Shown: positions 17,403-25,672 of the stretch, in pieces | How positions within the stretch are numbered: the first letter of the stretch is position 1 | Layout of the letters: each line of letters starts with the position of its first letter | Origin: Burkholderiales bacterium | GTDB taxonomy: Bacteria; Pseudomonadota; Gammaproteobacteria; Burkholderiales; Burkholderiaceae_C | Length of the DNA stretch: 47,950 nucleotides | Direction of reading: 5' to 3' | Assembly (NCBI GenBank): GCA_947464185.1 | Contig: CANHVY010000031.1 | Span: 1-47,950 of the forward strand | Notes under the pieces: model-generated | The model's database searches: none | What the model was told of the DNA's origin: nothing | Seen by the model: the letters and a program-made list of their open reading frames with translations, nothing else | Made by a program: the position numbers and the translations under genes

Positions 17403-17595
17403 GCCCGCTGAGCACCCCAGCCCCATGCCCGCGCCCGGCGCTCGCGAAGAGACCGTTGTTCGCAAAGAAACCGTTCGGGCTGAGCTCGTCGAAGCCCTTG
17501 CGCGCACTTCGACGGGCTCAGTGCGAACGGCTTGGTGGGTTCGGCAGCCGGGTGCTCTTGAGAAGGCCACCCCTCGTTCTGTTTCCTGTGATCCC
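17403..17595. other. Convergent intergenic region with palindromic repeat
   Basis: This 193-bp stretch lies between the convergent Bug and acyl-CoA ligase genes. It holds dispersed repeat copy B (listed separately) and no gene. The repeat's stem may act as a transcription barrier, but it has no T-tract. Confidence 0.5.
17471..17530. repeat. Dispersed palindromic repeat, copy B
   Basis: The left arm CCGTTCGGGCTGAGCTCGTC with GAAGCCCT following faces the right arm ACTTCGACGGGCTCAGTGCG with AACGG following. The pair forms a long imperfect stem. It belongs to the same family as 15244-15271 and 44214-44263. Such intergenic repeats are scattered in many environmental proteobacterial genomes. Confidence 0.85.
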
Positions 17596-19290
17596 TCACT
17601 CCATCCACACCACACGGCGTCCGGAGGTGGTCCACTCCTCGTAGCGGGCGGCGAAGTCCTGCTCGATGCGGTTGCGCTTGACCTTGAAGGTAGGCGTGAT
17701 GAGGTCGTTGTCGACGGTCCAGGCGCGGGTGGTCAGCACCAGACAGTCCAGGCGTTCGTGGGGGTCCAGCGCGGCGTTGATCTGTTCGAGATGAGCTGAC
17801 AGCGATGCCTCCAGCTCCGTCCGGCCGGCAGCGCCCGCGGCGCGGCCGACCGCATCGGCGTTGAGCATCAGCAGGGCCAGCGGCTGGCCCAGGTTCGCGC
17901 CCGTGACGCAGCAAGCCTCCACGGCGGTGTGCATGACAAGACGGTCCTCGATGGGCGCGGGGGCGACGTACTTGCCCTTGCTGGTCTTGAACAGGTCTTT
18001 CACGCGGCCGGTGATGCGCAGGTTGCCCTGCGCATCCATCTCGCCCTTGTCGCCGGTGTGCAGCCAGCCGTCTGCCGTGAAGGTCTGGGCCGTCAGCTCC
18101 GGCTCGCGGTAGTAGCCCAGCATCAGGCAGGGCGCCTGCATCTGGATCTCGCCCGTGGCCGGGTCGATGCGGCTTTGTACACCGTCATACGGCATGCCCA
18201 CGGTGCCCGGTTGTGGCCGGCCCGGCAGCGTGGCGTGGCTGATGCCGCAGTTCTCGGTCATGCCGTAGACCTCCACCACCTCCAGGCCCAGCGTGGCGTA
18301 CCAGCGCAGCAGGTCCGGCGGCATGGGTGCGGCCCCGCCCGCGGCGAACTGGCACTGGTCCAGGCCCAGGGCCGAGAGGATCTTCTTCTTCACGATACCG
18401 CGCAGGATGGGGATCTTCAGCAGGCGCTCCAGCTTGGCCTGCGGCATCTTGGCGTTCACACCCTGGCGGAACTTCACCCACAGGCGCGGCACGGAGAAGA
18501 ACTCGGTGGGCCGGGCGCGCTGCAGGTCGGCCGTGAAGGTGTCCAGGCTCTCGGCAAAGAAGATGCGCATGCCCGTGGCCAGCAGGCCGTGCTCCACCAG
18601 CGTGCGCTCGGCCACGTGGGCCAGCGGCAGGTAGCTGAGCATCCGCGAGTCCTGGTTGACCATGGGCAGCCGCTTCAGCCCCGACTCCACGCCCCAGGCG
18701 AAGGTGGCGAAGCTGTGCATCACGCCCTTGGGTGTGCCCGTGGTGCCCGAGGTGTACATGATGGTGGACAGCTCGTCACCATCGCGCACCGGCTGGCCGG
18801 CCAGCGGCGCCGAGCGGGCGCAGATGTCATCCCAGCCGGGATAGCTACGCTTGGCGTCCTCCGGCGACAGCGGGTGGCTGATGCAGGGCAGGCCCGCGGG
18901 CACGCCGGGCTTCATGCCCTCCCAGCCGTCGAGCTTGCCGACGAACAGCAGCTTGGCGCCGCTGTGCTCCAGGATCTGCGTGATGGTGCCCGGCGCCAGC
19001 GTGGGGTACAGCGGCACCGAGACCCCGCCCGCCAGCCAGATGGCGAAGTCGCTCATCAGCCAGTGGGCCGTGTTCTTGGACATGAGGGCCACGCGGTCGC
19101 CAGGCTGAATGCCCTGGGACTGCAGGTGCGCGGCCATGCGCCGCGACTGGTCCATGAGCTGCGCCCAGGTGAAGTCGCGCACCAACCCGCCGCCCATGGG
19201 CTGGGTGAGGACGACGCGGTCCGGGGCCGTGGCTTCCCAGTGGTACAGGCGCTGCAGCGCCAGCTTGTCAGCTGCGATGTCGATCTTCAT
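17596..19290 (-). CDS. AMP-forming acyl-CoA ligase (long-chain fatty acid type)
   Basis: This 564-residue adenylating enzyme activates a carboxylic acid, probably a long-chain fatty acid, with ATP and CoA. The P-loop-like motif is IMYTSGTTGTPKGVMHS, the adenine motif is VEVYGMTENCG, and GDKGEMDAQGNLRITGRVKD leads into the C-terminal lid domain. The final catalytic Lys lies in ITPTFKVKRNRI, typical of the FadD15/Faa1-like group. The MKIDIAADK start was chosen because upstream codons are not conserved in character. It stands alone on the strand, downstream of the HDOD gene after 213 bp. Confidence 0.9.
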   Translation of the reverse strand: MKIDIAADKLALQRLYHWEATAPDRVVLTQPMGGGLVRDFTWAQLMDQSRRMAAHLQSQGIQPGDRVALMSKNTAHWLMSDFAIWLAGGVSVPLYPTLAPGTITQILEHSGAKLLFVGKLDGWEGMKPGVPAGLPCISHPLSPEDAKRSYPGWDDICARSAPLAGQPVRDGDELSTIMYTSGTTGTPKGVMHSFATFAWGVESGLKRLPMVNQDSRMLSYLPLAHVAERTLVEHGLLATGMRIFFAESLDTFTADLQRARPTEFFSVPRLWVKFRQGVNAKMPQAKLERLLKIPILRGIVKKKILSALGLDQCQFAAGGAAPMPPDLLRWYATLGLEVVEVYGMTENCGISHATLPGRPQPGTVGMPYDGVQSRIDPATGEIQMQAPCLMLGYYREPELTAQTFTADGWLHTGDKGEMDAQGNLRITGRVKDLFKTSKGKYVAPAPIEDRLVMHTAVEACCVTGANLGQPLALLMLNADAVGRAAGAAGRTELEASLSAHLEQINAALDPHERLDCLVLTTRAWTVDNDLITPTFKVKRNRIEQDFAARYEEWTTSGRRVVWME

Positions 19291-19503
19291 GGCGTGCGGG
19301 CGCCGCAAGCGGCGCGGTCGGGTGAGAGGGAACGGGATGGAACGGGGCGCAGACTAGCCCGGATGGCGCGCCCCGTGGGTGATGGTCTTCCCCGACGTGA
19401 GCCCTTGACACTGTCGGGTGTCCGTCGGGGCCGCTGCCGCCACGCGGCCCCGGACCGGGGCATGCCGGCGACCGACTCGCGCAGAACAGGCCAGGGGGGT
19501 GCG

Positions 19504-20322
19504 CTACTGGCCCGCCCCAGCAGCCTCGTCGGCCCGCTCGATGGCGATCTCGGCCGCGTCCATCACGTCGTCGGGGTCGCGTCCGATCTGGGGCGCGTAC
19601 TGCTGCACGGCCTCGCCCAGCTTGCCCGGGTTGTTCATGATGGTCCACACGATGGCCGAGACCGCACTGAGCTCGCGCGGCTCGGGCGCGGCGGGCAGCT
19701 GCCCTGTGCGAAGCACCTCCAGGTGGCGGCGCACGCAGTTCACGGCCTCGGGTGACAGCATCCAGGCTTCGCACAGGCGGGCGCCGAGTTCGTCGTGGCC
19801 GAGGCCGAAGCCTGCGCGCTCCAGGATGGCCAGGTCGGTGTCATCGGGCGCGGCGCGCAGCATGGAGCGGTAGTGGTCGGGCGCGTGACGGAACAGCACC
19901 GCCTTGCCGCACTCCTCGAACAAGCCGGCCGCATGGGCGGCGTAGGGCTCCAGCCGCATCTTCTGCGCCAGGAACTTCATGAGGGTGCCGCGCCTGGCGC
20001 CGCGCTTCCACACCAGGTCGAGCTCGACGATGGGCGGGAAGGCCGCGCGCATGCTCACCTCGTAGGTGATGGCCGCCACCTCGCGGATGCCCAGGAAGGT
20101 GATGGCCTGCTGCACGCTGTTGACGCGCCCGCGCACGCCCGTGATGGCCGAACTCACGGCCTTCATGACGGCTGCAGCCAGCGCCATGTCGGACTCCACC
20201 AGGGAGGCCAGCGACTTGAGATCGACCTCCTCGGCCTGCAGCAGGCGCGACAGGCGCACCAGCGCCGCCGGCATGGCCGGAATATCCAGTTGCGTGGGTG
20301 CAGAACTCTTCGGGTTGCTCAT
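19504..20322 (-). CDS. HDOD-domain protein
   Basis: This 272-residue protein is almost entirely an HDOD domain, a catalytically dead relative of HD phosphohydrolases linked to signalling. It begins QLDIPAMPAALVRLSRLLQ, followed by LASLVESDMALAAAVMKAVSSA, SVQQAITFLGIREVAAITY and LFEECGKAVLFRHAPDHY. No receiver, GGDEF or EAL domain is attached. Its partner is unknown. The start is ATG at 20322, and a terminator with a possible leader ORF lies 70 bp upstream. Confidence 0.88.
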   Translation of the reverse strand: MSNPKSSAPTQLDIPAMPAALVRLSRLLQAEEVDLKSLASLVESDMALAAAVMKAVSSAITGVRGRVNSVQQAITFLGIREVAAITYEVSMRAAFPPIVELDLVWKRGARRGTLMKFLAQKMRLEPYAAHAAGLFEECGKAVLFRHAPDHYRSMLRAAPDDTDLAILERAGFGLGHDELGARLCEAWMLSPEAVNCVRRHLEVLRTGQLPAAPEPRELSAVSAIVWTIMNNPGKLGEAVQQYAPQIGRDPDDVMDAAEIAIERADEAAGAGQ

Positions 20323-20393
20323 GATGCGCAGAGTATGCCCGGGCCGGCCCGCCATCCGCTCACGCCCTCATGAGCGTTCGCGTCGTAATGCGC

Positions 20394-20421
20394 AAAAAAG
20401 TCAGGCCCCGTGTGGGGCCTG
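20394..20421 (-). terminator. Intrinsic terminator (minus strand)
   Basis: On the minus strand, CAGGCCCC-ACAC-GGGGCCTG forms a perfect 8-bp stem with a 4-nt loop (20402-20421), followed by AC and six T residues (20394-20399). This is a strong rho-independent terminator. It lies between the GMC oxidoreductase gene and the HDOD gene, 70 bp before the HDOD start, so it could end a short transcript or attenuate HDOD expression. Confidence 0.85.
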
Positions 20422-20577
20422 GGCACCTCTGCCACGCGCACCCGGAAAAACCGTGGTGGCGTGGAGGGCGCTGTTGATGGTGCGTCTCCTCGATCCCCCG
20501 CCTGTTGCGCAACCGCCAGTCCTGGCGAGGGCCAACGCGAGTGACGGGAATGTAAGGACGCGTTCAGGCCGCGGCAT
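20401..20577 (-). other. Possible leader ORF/short transcript overlapping the terminator
   Basis: On the minus strand AGGAG (20486-20490) is followed after 7 bases by an ATC codon at 20478. A 25-codon frame then ends in TGA at 20401-20403, at the foot of the terminator stem. An in-frame ATG lies upstream at 20577, giving a 58-residue reading. GTTGCGCAAC (20504-20513) is palindromic. If translated to its stop, the ribosome would disrupt the terminator. No codon run points to a particular amino acid. Coding status is uncertain. Confidence 0.35.
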
Positions 20578-20664
20578 CAGGACATACCCGCGCAAGGTCT
20601 CGACCGCTCAACCGCTCACCCGCGCTGCGGGCTGCAGCGCCCCCTGGCGGGACCCTGCGGTTGC

Positions 20665-22299
20665 TCAGGTGCTGGCGAGGATCCAGCCCGCGGCCCGCTC
20701 CGCGATCATCAGCGTGGGTGAATTGGTGTTGCCGCTGGTGATGGTGGGCATGACGCTGGCGTCGGCCACGTGCAGGCCGCGCACGCCCCGCACCGCCAGC
20801 CGGGGGTCCACCACCGACATCGGGTCGTCGGGGCGGCCCATGCGGCAGGTGCCCACGGGGTGGAAGATGGTGGTGCCGATGTCACCGGCCAGGCTCGCCA
20901 GGTCTTCATCGCTCTCGAACTGCGCACCCGGCTTGAGCTCCTGCGGTCGGTACCGCGCCAGCGCCGGCTGGCCGACGATGTGGCGCGTCAGGCGCAGCGA
21001 CTGCGCCGCCACCAGGCGGTCTTCGGGCGTGCTCAGGTAGCGAGGCTCGATCAGCGGGGCGGCCCGGGGGTCGGCGCTGGCGATGCGCACCTGACCGCGC
21101 GCGGTGGGGTTCAGGTTGCAGACGCTGGCGGTGAAGGCGTTGAAGCGGTCCAGCGGTTCGCCGAAGGCCGGCAGCGACAGGGGCTGCACGTGGTACTGCA
21201 CGTTGGCCCAGGCGCGGTCGGCCGACGAGCGGGCAAAGGCCCCCAGTTGCGAGGGCGACATGCTCATCGGCCCGGTGCGCTTGAGCAGGTACTCCAGGCC
21301 GATCAAGGCCTTGCCGAAGACCGAGGCCGCCATGGTGTTGAGCGTCTTCACACCCTCCACGCCGTAGACGGCGCGGATCTGCAGGTGGTCCTGCAGGTTC
21401 TGCCCCACGCCGGGCAGTTCATGCAGCGGCGCGATGCCGTGCGCGTGCAGCAAGGGTGCCGGGCCCACGCCCGACAGCTGCAGGATTTGAGGCGTGCCCA
21501 GGGCGCCCGCGGCCATGACCACGCCGCGCCGGGCCCGGGCACCACGGGGCGCGCCGTCGGTGGGCAGCAGCTCCACGCCGTCGCACTGCCACTGCCCGTC
21601 GGCGCCGCGGGCCAGCATCAGGCGCTGCACCTGGGCGCCGGTCCAGACCTGCAGGTTGGGGCGCTGGATCACCGGGCGCAGGAAGGCCTTGGAAGCGTTC
21701 CAGCGCAGGCCGCTGCGCTGGTTCACCTCGAAATAGCCCACGCCCTCGTTGTGACCGGTGTTGAAGTCCTCGGTGGCCGGGATGCCAGCCTCCTGCGCCG
21801 CCTGCGAGAAAGCGTCCAGGATGTCCCAACGCACGCGCGGCCGCTCGATGCGCCACTCGCCCCCGCTGCCATGCAGCTCGCTGGCACCGCGCCAGTGGTC
21901 CTCATGCGACTTGAACACCGGCAGGCAGTGCGCCCAGCCCCAGGACGGGTCGCCCGTGAGTTCGGACCAGGCGTCGTAATCACGCGACTGACCTCGCATG
22001 TAGATCATGCCGTTGATGCTGGAGCTGCCGCCCAGCACCTTGCCACGGGGGTAGCGCAGCCGCCGGCCGTTCAGCCCCGGGTCGGGTTCGGTGGAATACA
22101 GCCAGTCGGTACGCGGGTTGCCGATGCAGTACAGATAACCCACCGGGATGTGGATCCAGACATAGTCGTCCTGCCCCCCAGCCTCGATCAGCAGGACCCG
22201 GCGGTTCGGATCGGCACTGAGCCGATTGGCCAGCAGGCAACCGGCTGTGCCAGCCCCCACAACGATGTGGTCGTATACAGGGAATTCGTCGCTGTCCAA
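20665..22299 (-). CDS. GMC-family FAD oxidoreductase (choline dehydrogenase-like)
   Basis: This 544-residue flavoenzyme oxidises an alcohol. The N-terminal FAD-binding motif is HIVVGAGTAGCLLANRL with the distal acidic residue in VLLIEAGG. The GMC signatures are YPRGKVLGGSSSINGMIYMR and GALGTPQILQLSGVGP. The active site is His480 in FHPVGTCRMG and Asn524 in TSGNTNSPT. Similar proteins are annotated as choline or alcohol dehydrogenases, but no betaine genes adjoin, so the substrate is open. The start is TTG, supported by GGAG eight bases upstream. Confidence 0.92.
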   Translation of the reverse strand: MDSDEFPVYDHIVVGAGTAGCLLANRLSADPNRRVLLIEAGGQDDYVWIHIPVGYLYCIGNPRTDWLYSTEPDPGLNGRRLRYPRGKVLGGSSSINGMIYMRGQSRDYDAWSELTGDPSWGWAHCLPVFKSHEDHWRGASELHGSGGEWRIERPRVRWDILDAFSQAAQEAGIPATEDFNTGHNEGVGYFEVNQRSGLRWNASKAFLRPVIQRPNLQVWTGAQVQRLMLARGADGQWQCDGVELLPTDGAPRGARARRGVVMAAGALGTPQILQLSGVGPAPLLHAHGIAPLHELPGVGQNLQDHLQIRAVYGVEGVKTLNTMAASVFGKALIGLEYLLKRTGPMSMSPSQLGAFARSSADRAWANVQYHVQPLSLPAFGEPLDRFNAFTASVCNLNPTARGQVRIASADPRAAPLIEPRYLSTPEDRLVAAQSLRLTRHIVGQPALARYRPQELKPGAQFESDEDLASLAGDIGTTIFHPVGTCRMGRPDDPMSVVDPRLAVRGVRGLHVADASVMPTITSGNTNSPTLMIAERAAGWILAST

Positions 22300-22631
22300 G
22301 GCGGGCTCCGGCTCGTTTCGACTCGATGGTACTTCGCGCGGCCGACAGGTGACGACCGGGCTTGCGCATGCTCAGAACCAGCCGCCAGACCCGCTGGCAA
22401 GCTTGAAAAAAGAGGGGTTGCGAGAAGCAGAACTTGGGATGCACGGCAGGCAGATACGGGTTTTCACGGGGGACAGGAAAACAACACTCCTGTGCATCGG
22501 GCTTTGTGGTCTGGTATTGCGACCCTTGATAATTCCCGACTCGTGTATGGACGCCGCGCCTGTAGCTGAATGGTTCCGCTGGGTAGAAGCTCCACATGTT
22601 GTCTGAGTTCGAGAGATAAAGGGCTTTTCCC
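22300..22631. other. Intergenic region before the RNA-binding protein gene
   Basis: This 332-bp spacer lies between the divergent GMC and RNA-binding protein genes. The right part holds a promoter (listed separately) and a leader of about 90 nt. The left part shows short A/T stretches, including GAAAAAAGAG, that may belong to the leftward promoter. No gene is seen. Confidence 0.5.
22504..22533 (+). promoter_or_regulatory. Sigma-70-type promoter for the RNA-binding protein gene
   Basis: TTGTGG (22504-22509) and GATAAT (22528-22533) are separated by 18 bp. Transcription would begin near 22540, leaving a 5' leader of about 90 nt before the GTG start. Long leaders are usual for cold-induced RNA-binding protein genes. 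Confidence 0.5.
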
Positions 22632-23294
22632 GTGGGAAACAAACTGTACGTAGGTAACCTGGCTTATTCGGTGCGCGACGAATCACTGATGCAGGCGTTT
22701 GGTCAATTTGGCAGCGTCACGTCGGCCAAAGTCATGATGGACCGGGACACCGGTCGCTCCAAGGGCTTCGGCTTTGTGGAGATGGGCTCTGATGCGGAAG
22801 CACAAGCCGCTATCAATGGCATGAACGGCCAGCCCCTGGAGGGCCGGGCCATCGTGGTGAACGAGGCGCGGCCGCGTGAAGAGCGTCCGGGCGGCTTCGG
22901 CGGCGGCGGCGGCGGTAGCCGTGGCGGCTACGGCGGCGGCGGCGGTGGTGGTGGTTACGGCGGTGGTGGCGGTGGCAGCTACGGCGGTGGCAGCTACGGC
23001 GGTGGCGGTGGCGGTGGTGGCCGCAGCCCGTACGGCGGCGGCGGCGGCGCAGGCCGCGGCGGCTACGGTGGTGGCGGTGGCGCAGGCGGCGGCGGTGGTA
23101 GCCGTGGCGGCTACGGTGGTGGCGGTGGCGGTGGCGGCTACGGTGGCGGTGGCGGCGGTGGTGGCCGCGGCGGCGACCGCGGTGGCTACGGCGCCAGCGA
23201 GCGCAGCTACGGTGGCGACAGCGAAGGCGGCGGCCGCGGCTCCTACGGTCGGGGCAGCTATGGTGGTGACCGCGGCGATCGCGGCGGCTACTGA
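22632..23294 (+). CDS. Glycine-rich RRM RNA-binding protein
   Basis: This 220-residue protein has one RNA recognition motif (about 4-82) with RNP2 KLYVGNLAY and RNP1 KGFGFVEM (residues 44-51). After it comes a very long low-complexity tail of Gly with Tyr, Arg and Ser (SRGGYGGGGG-type units). RRM proteins of this kind bind single-stranded RNA and are often cold-induced. The RGG/GYG tail is much longer than in typical bacterial 80-110-residue relatives, and resembles the phase-separating tails of eukaryotic RNPs. The start is GTG with AAAGGG upstream. The DNA of the tail is internally repetitive. Confidence 0.93.
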   Translation: MGNKLYVGNLAYSVRDESLMQAFGQFGSVTSAKVMMDRDTGRSKGFGFVEMGSDAEAQAAINGMNGQPLEGRAIVVNEARPREERPGGFGGGGGGSRGGYGGGGGGGGYGGGGGGSYGGGSYGGGGGGGGRSPYGGGGGAGRGGYGGGGGAGGGGGSRGGYGGGGGGGGYGGGGGGGGRGGDRGGYGASERSYGGDSEGGGRGSYGRGSYGGDRGDRGGY

Positions 23295-23384
23295 ACAGCT
23301 GAGCATTCGCTAAGGCCGGGCTTTGCCCGGTTCACGCACTTGCCTCCCCTTGAGGGGCACACATGATGCAGGCCCGATCGGTGC

Positions 23385-23696
23385 TCAGTACCGCTCGGGC
23401 CTCAGTACTTCTACCTGGCCAAAGTACAGCCCGACGCTGAAGTGCGGCGCATAGGCGGCCATCACCTGATGGGCAATCGCGTCGGCCACCTGAGGCTCGC
23501 AGATCACCTTGAGTTCGATCGTCCGGTCGGCTTCCCAATCCCCATCGCGCACGCCTTCCAGGCCGGCGCCATGCACCTCGGCCACGGTCCAGAACTGACC
23601 CCCGTGCTGCCGCACCTCGCGCACCAGCGGTTTTTCCAGCGCGGCCTCGGCCACGATGACCAGCAGGGTGCGCGGATGCTTGTGCAGGGCAGTCAT
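23385..23696 (-). CDS. sbtB: PII-like regulator of the bicarbonate transporter, SbtB-type
   Basis: This 103-residue protein has a PII-like alpha/beta fold (LLVIVAEAALEKPLVREVRQ, then a short T-loop region WTVAEVHGAG, then IELKVICEPQVADAIAHQV). Its start overlaps the sbtA stop by 4 bp (ATGA at 23693-23696), so it is coupled to sbtA. In cyanobacteria SbtB binds adenine nucleotides including cAMP and gates SbtA. The C terminus here (VEVLRPERY) lacks the CGPxGC redox loop of some SbtB proteins. Ligand behaviour is inferred from family and operon. Confidence 0.85.
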   Translation of the reverse strand: MTALHKHPRTLLVIVAEAALEKPLVREVRQHGGQFWTVAEVHGAGLEGVRDGDWEADRTIELKVICEPQVADAIAHQVMAAYAPHFSVGLYFGQVEVLRPERY

Positions 23697-24655
23697 GACG
23701 TCAGCCTCCGGGCGAGTTCAAGGTAGAGCGGAATACCGATCACCAGGTTGAAGGGGAATGCGATGCCCAGCGCCACGGTGATGGACAGCGCCGCGTTGGC
23801 CTGCGGCACCGCGATGCGCATGGCCGTGGGTGCGGCGATGTAGCTGGCACTGGCCGCCAGCGTGGCCATCAGGGCCACGCCCCCGGTGGACAACTCCAGG
23901 GCCAGGCCCACGCCCGCGCCCAGCAGCGCCAGCAGCGGGGGCGCCAGCAGGCCCACGACCAGCACCGCGGGGCCGAAGCGGCGAACCTCGCCCAGGCGAG
24001 ACCCTGCGACGAGCCCCAGTTCCAGCAGGAACAGGGCCAGCACGCCCTTGAAGGGCTCCACGAACACCGCCCGCAGCGGCTCGGTGCCGGCCACGCCGGC
24101 CACCGCGCCAATGGCCAGCCCGCCCAGCAGCAGCAGCACGCTCTTGCCGAACAGCACGTCGTGCGCGAGTTCACCCCAACGGCCTTTGCGTGCCATGGCG
24201 TCCGGGGCCTGCGCGGCGCGCATGGACCAGCGCGCCAGCAGGATGCCCGCGACGATGCCCGGCGCCTCCATCACGGCCACCCACAGGGCAGCGTGGGTTT
24301 CGTAGGCCACCCCTGCGCGCTGCAACGCAGCCGTGGCTACCGCAAACGTGACCACGCTGACCGAGCCGAAATGCGCGGCCACACTGGCCGCATCGGCCGG
24401 CTGCAGGCGCAGGGCGCGCAGCAATGGGAACAGCAGCAGGGGAATGGTGAAACCCAGCGCGGCACAGGCCAGCACCTGCGGCGCCAGCGCTTCCAGCGGC
24501 TGGCGGCTGAGTTCCACCCCACCCTTCAGGCCGATGGCCAGCAGCAGGTAGATCGACAGCGTCTCGTACAGCGCCTCGGGCAGCCGCAGGTCGCTGCGCA
24601 CCAGCCGGGCGAACACGCCCAGCGCGAAGAACAGGACCACTGCATCAAACGCCAT
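23693..24655 (-). CDS. sbtA: Sodium-dependent bicarbonate transporter, SbtA-type
   Basis: This 320-residue membrane protein has about ten helices in two inverted halves (Pfam Sbt_1). Characteristic stretches are LLLAIGLKGGVELSRQPLE in the first half, the AHFGSVSVVTFAVATA substrate region, LFLLELGLVAGSRLGEVRRF, and ASASYIAAPTAMRIAVPQAN in the second half. SbtA imports bicarbonate with sodium in cyanobacteria; non-photosynthetic homologues are less studied. It forms a two-gene operon with sbtB. No carbonic anhydrase or RuBisCO gene lies in the window. Confidence 0.9.
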   Translation of the reverse strand: MAFDAVVLFFALGVFARLVRSDLRLPEALYETLSIYLLLAIGLKGGVELSRQPLEALAPQVLACAALGFTIPLLLFPLLRALRLQPADAASVAAHFGSVSVVTFAVATAALQRAGVAYETHAALWVAVMEAPGIVAGILLARWSMRAAQAPDAMARKGRWGELAHDVLFGKSVLLLLGGLAIGAVAGVAGTEPLRAVFVEPFKGVLALFLLELGLVAGSRLGEVRRFGPAVLVVGLLAPPLLALLGAGVGLALELSTGGVALMATLAASASYIAAPTAMRIAVPQANAALSITVALGIAFPFNLVIGIPLYLELARRLTS

Positions 24656-24765
24656 GTCGGCATCCTGCCAGCGCCCTGCAAGGCCGGCTTGGGTGGGGAC
24701 ATGAGGTGCGCCACCGGCACAAGCCGGGGCGACACCGCAGCAAGGCGGCGCCGAACGCCGTCAGG

Positions 24766-25560
24766 TCAGCGCTCGCCACGCCGGTGCTTGCGGCCACGCC
24801 CGGCAAACAGGCGGTCGAACAGGGCGTCGGGCAGCACGTGAAGCAGGTGGGCGACGAGGGCCATCTGCCAGGGGATCACCCGGCGGCTGGCGCCGGCCTG
24901 GATGGCGCACCAGGCGCGATCGGCAAAGGTGTCGGCGTCCAGCAGAAAGGGCATGGGGTAGCGGTTGCGCGCCGTCAGCGGCGTGGTCACGTAGCCAGGC
25001 AGCAAGGTCACCACGCGCACACCATACGGCCGGCACTCGCCGCGCAGGCTCTCGCAGTAGGCCACGGCAGCCGCCTTGCTGGCGCAGTAGGCGCCGTGGC
25101 CGGGCATGCCGCGCACCGCCGCCACGCTGGCAATGCCCACCAGGGTGCCGCGGCGGCGCTGGCGCATCGCCGCCAGGAACGGGTGAAAGGTGGCGGCCAG
25201 GCCCACGTTGTTGACGGCCAGGGTGTCGCGCAATACGTCCAGGTCCGCGCGTTCGGCCGTGTCCATGCCCACGCTGATGCCGGCGTTGGCGATCACTACG
25301 TCGGGCAGGCCCATGCGCTGCAGGCACACCTGAGCCGCCGCGCACAGGGCATCCGGGTCGGCCACGTCGGCGCCCAGCACGCATACCCGATCCGGGCCCA
25401 GCCCCTGCGCCTGGGCCCAGGCCTCGATCAGCTCGGTGCGGCGGGCCAGCAAGGCCAGACGCCAGCCTTCACGGGCATAGCGCGCGGCCAGCGCCTGGCC
25501 GATGCCGCTGGAAGCACCGGTGATGAACACCAACGGGGGCTGGGCGACGGGAGGGGTCAT
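24766..25560 (-). CDS. Short-chain dehydrogenase/reductase
   Basis: This 264-residue NAD(P)-dependent enzyme has a Rossmann motif TGASSGIG (14-21), NAG at 92-94, and catalytic Asn118, Ser145, Tyr158 and Lys162 in YCASK. The C-terminal extension (VAHLLHVLPDALFDRLFAG) is basic and partly amphipathic, a form seen in membrane-associated SDRs. Substrate is unknown. It lies 112 bp downstream of lptC on the same strand, a place where lptA would be expected in many proteobacteria. The start ATG is the second of two staggered ATGs; the first is out of frame. Confidence 0.9.
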   Translation of the reverse strand: MTPPVAQPPLVFITGASSGIGQALAARYAREGWRLALLARRTELIEAWAQAQGLGPDRVCVLGADVADPDALCAAAQVCLQRMGLPDVVIANAGISVGMDTAERADLDVLRDTLAVNNVGLAATFHPFLAAMRQRRRGTLVGIASVAAVRGMPGHGAYCASKAAAVAYCESLRGECRPYGVRVVTLLPGYVTTPLTARNRYPMPFLLDADTFADRAWCAIQAGASRRVIPWQMALVAHLLHVLPDALFDRLFAGRGRKHRRGER

Positions 25561-25672
25561 GGCGGGGTCATGGCGGGGTCAGGGTGGACTCATTGGGGAA
25601 TCATGGCAGGCTGAATGGTCGCGGCACCTTGCTGAACGCTGCGCAACGCCGTTGACGCGTGTTCACGGGTGC

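Noticed and set aside
22683..23306. Ala/Thr/Val-rich frame antisense to the glycine-rich protein
   Set aside because: GGC/GGT repeats automatically give open Ala/Thr/Val frames on the other strand; the RRM-containing plus frame is the gene.
23305..23365. Stem-loops after the RNA-binding protein gene (CCGGGC-TTT-GCCCGG; CCCCTTGAGGGG)
   Set aside because: They may help end transcription, but both stems are short and no T-tract follows, so a terminator was not called.
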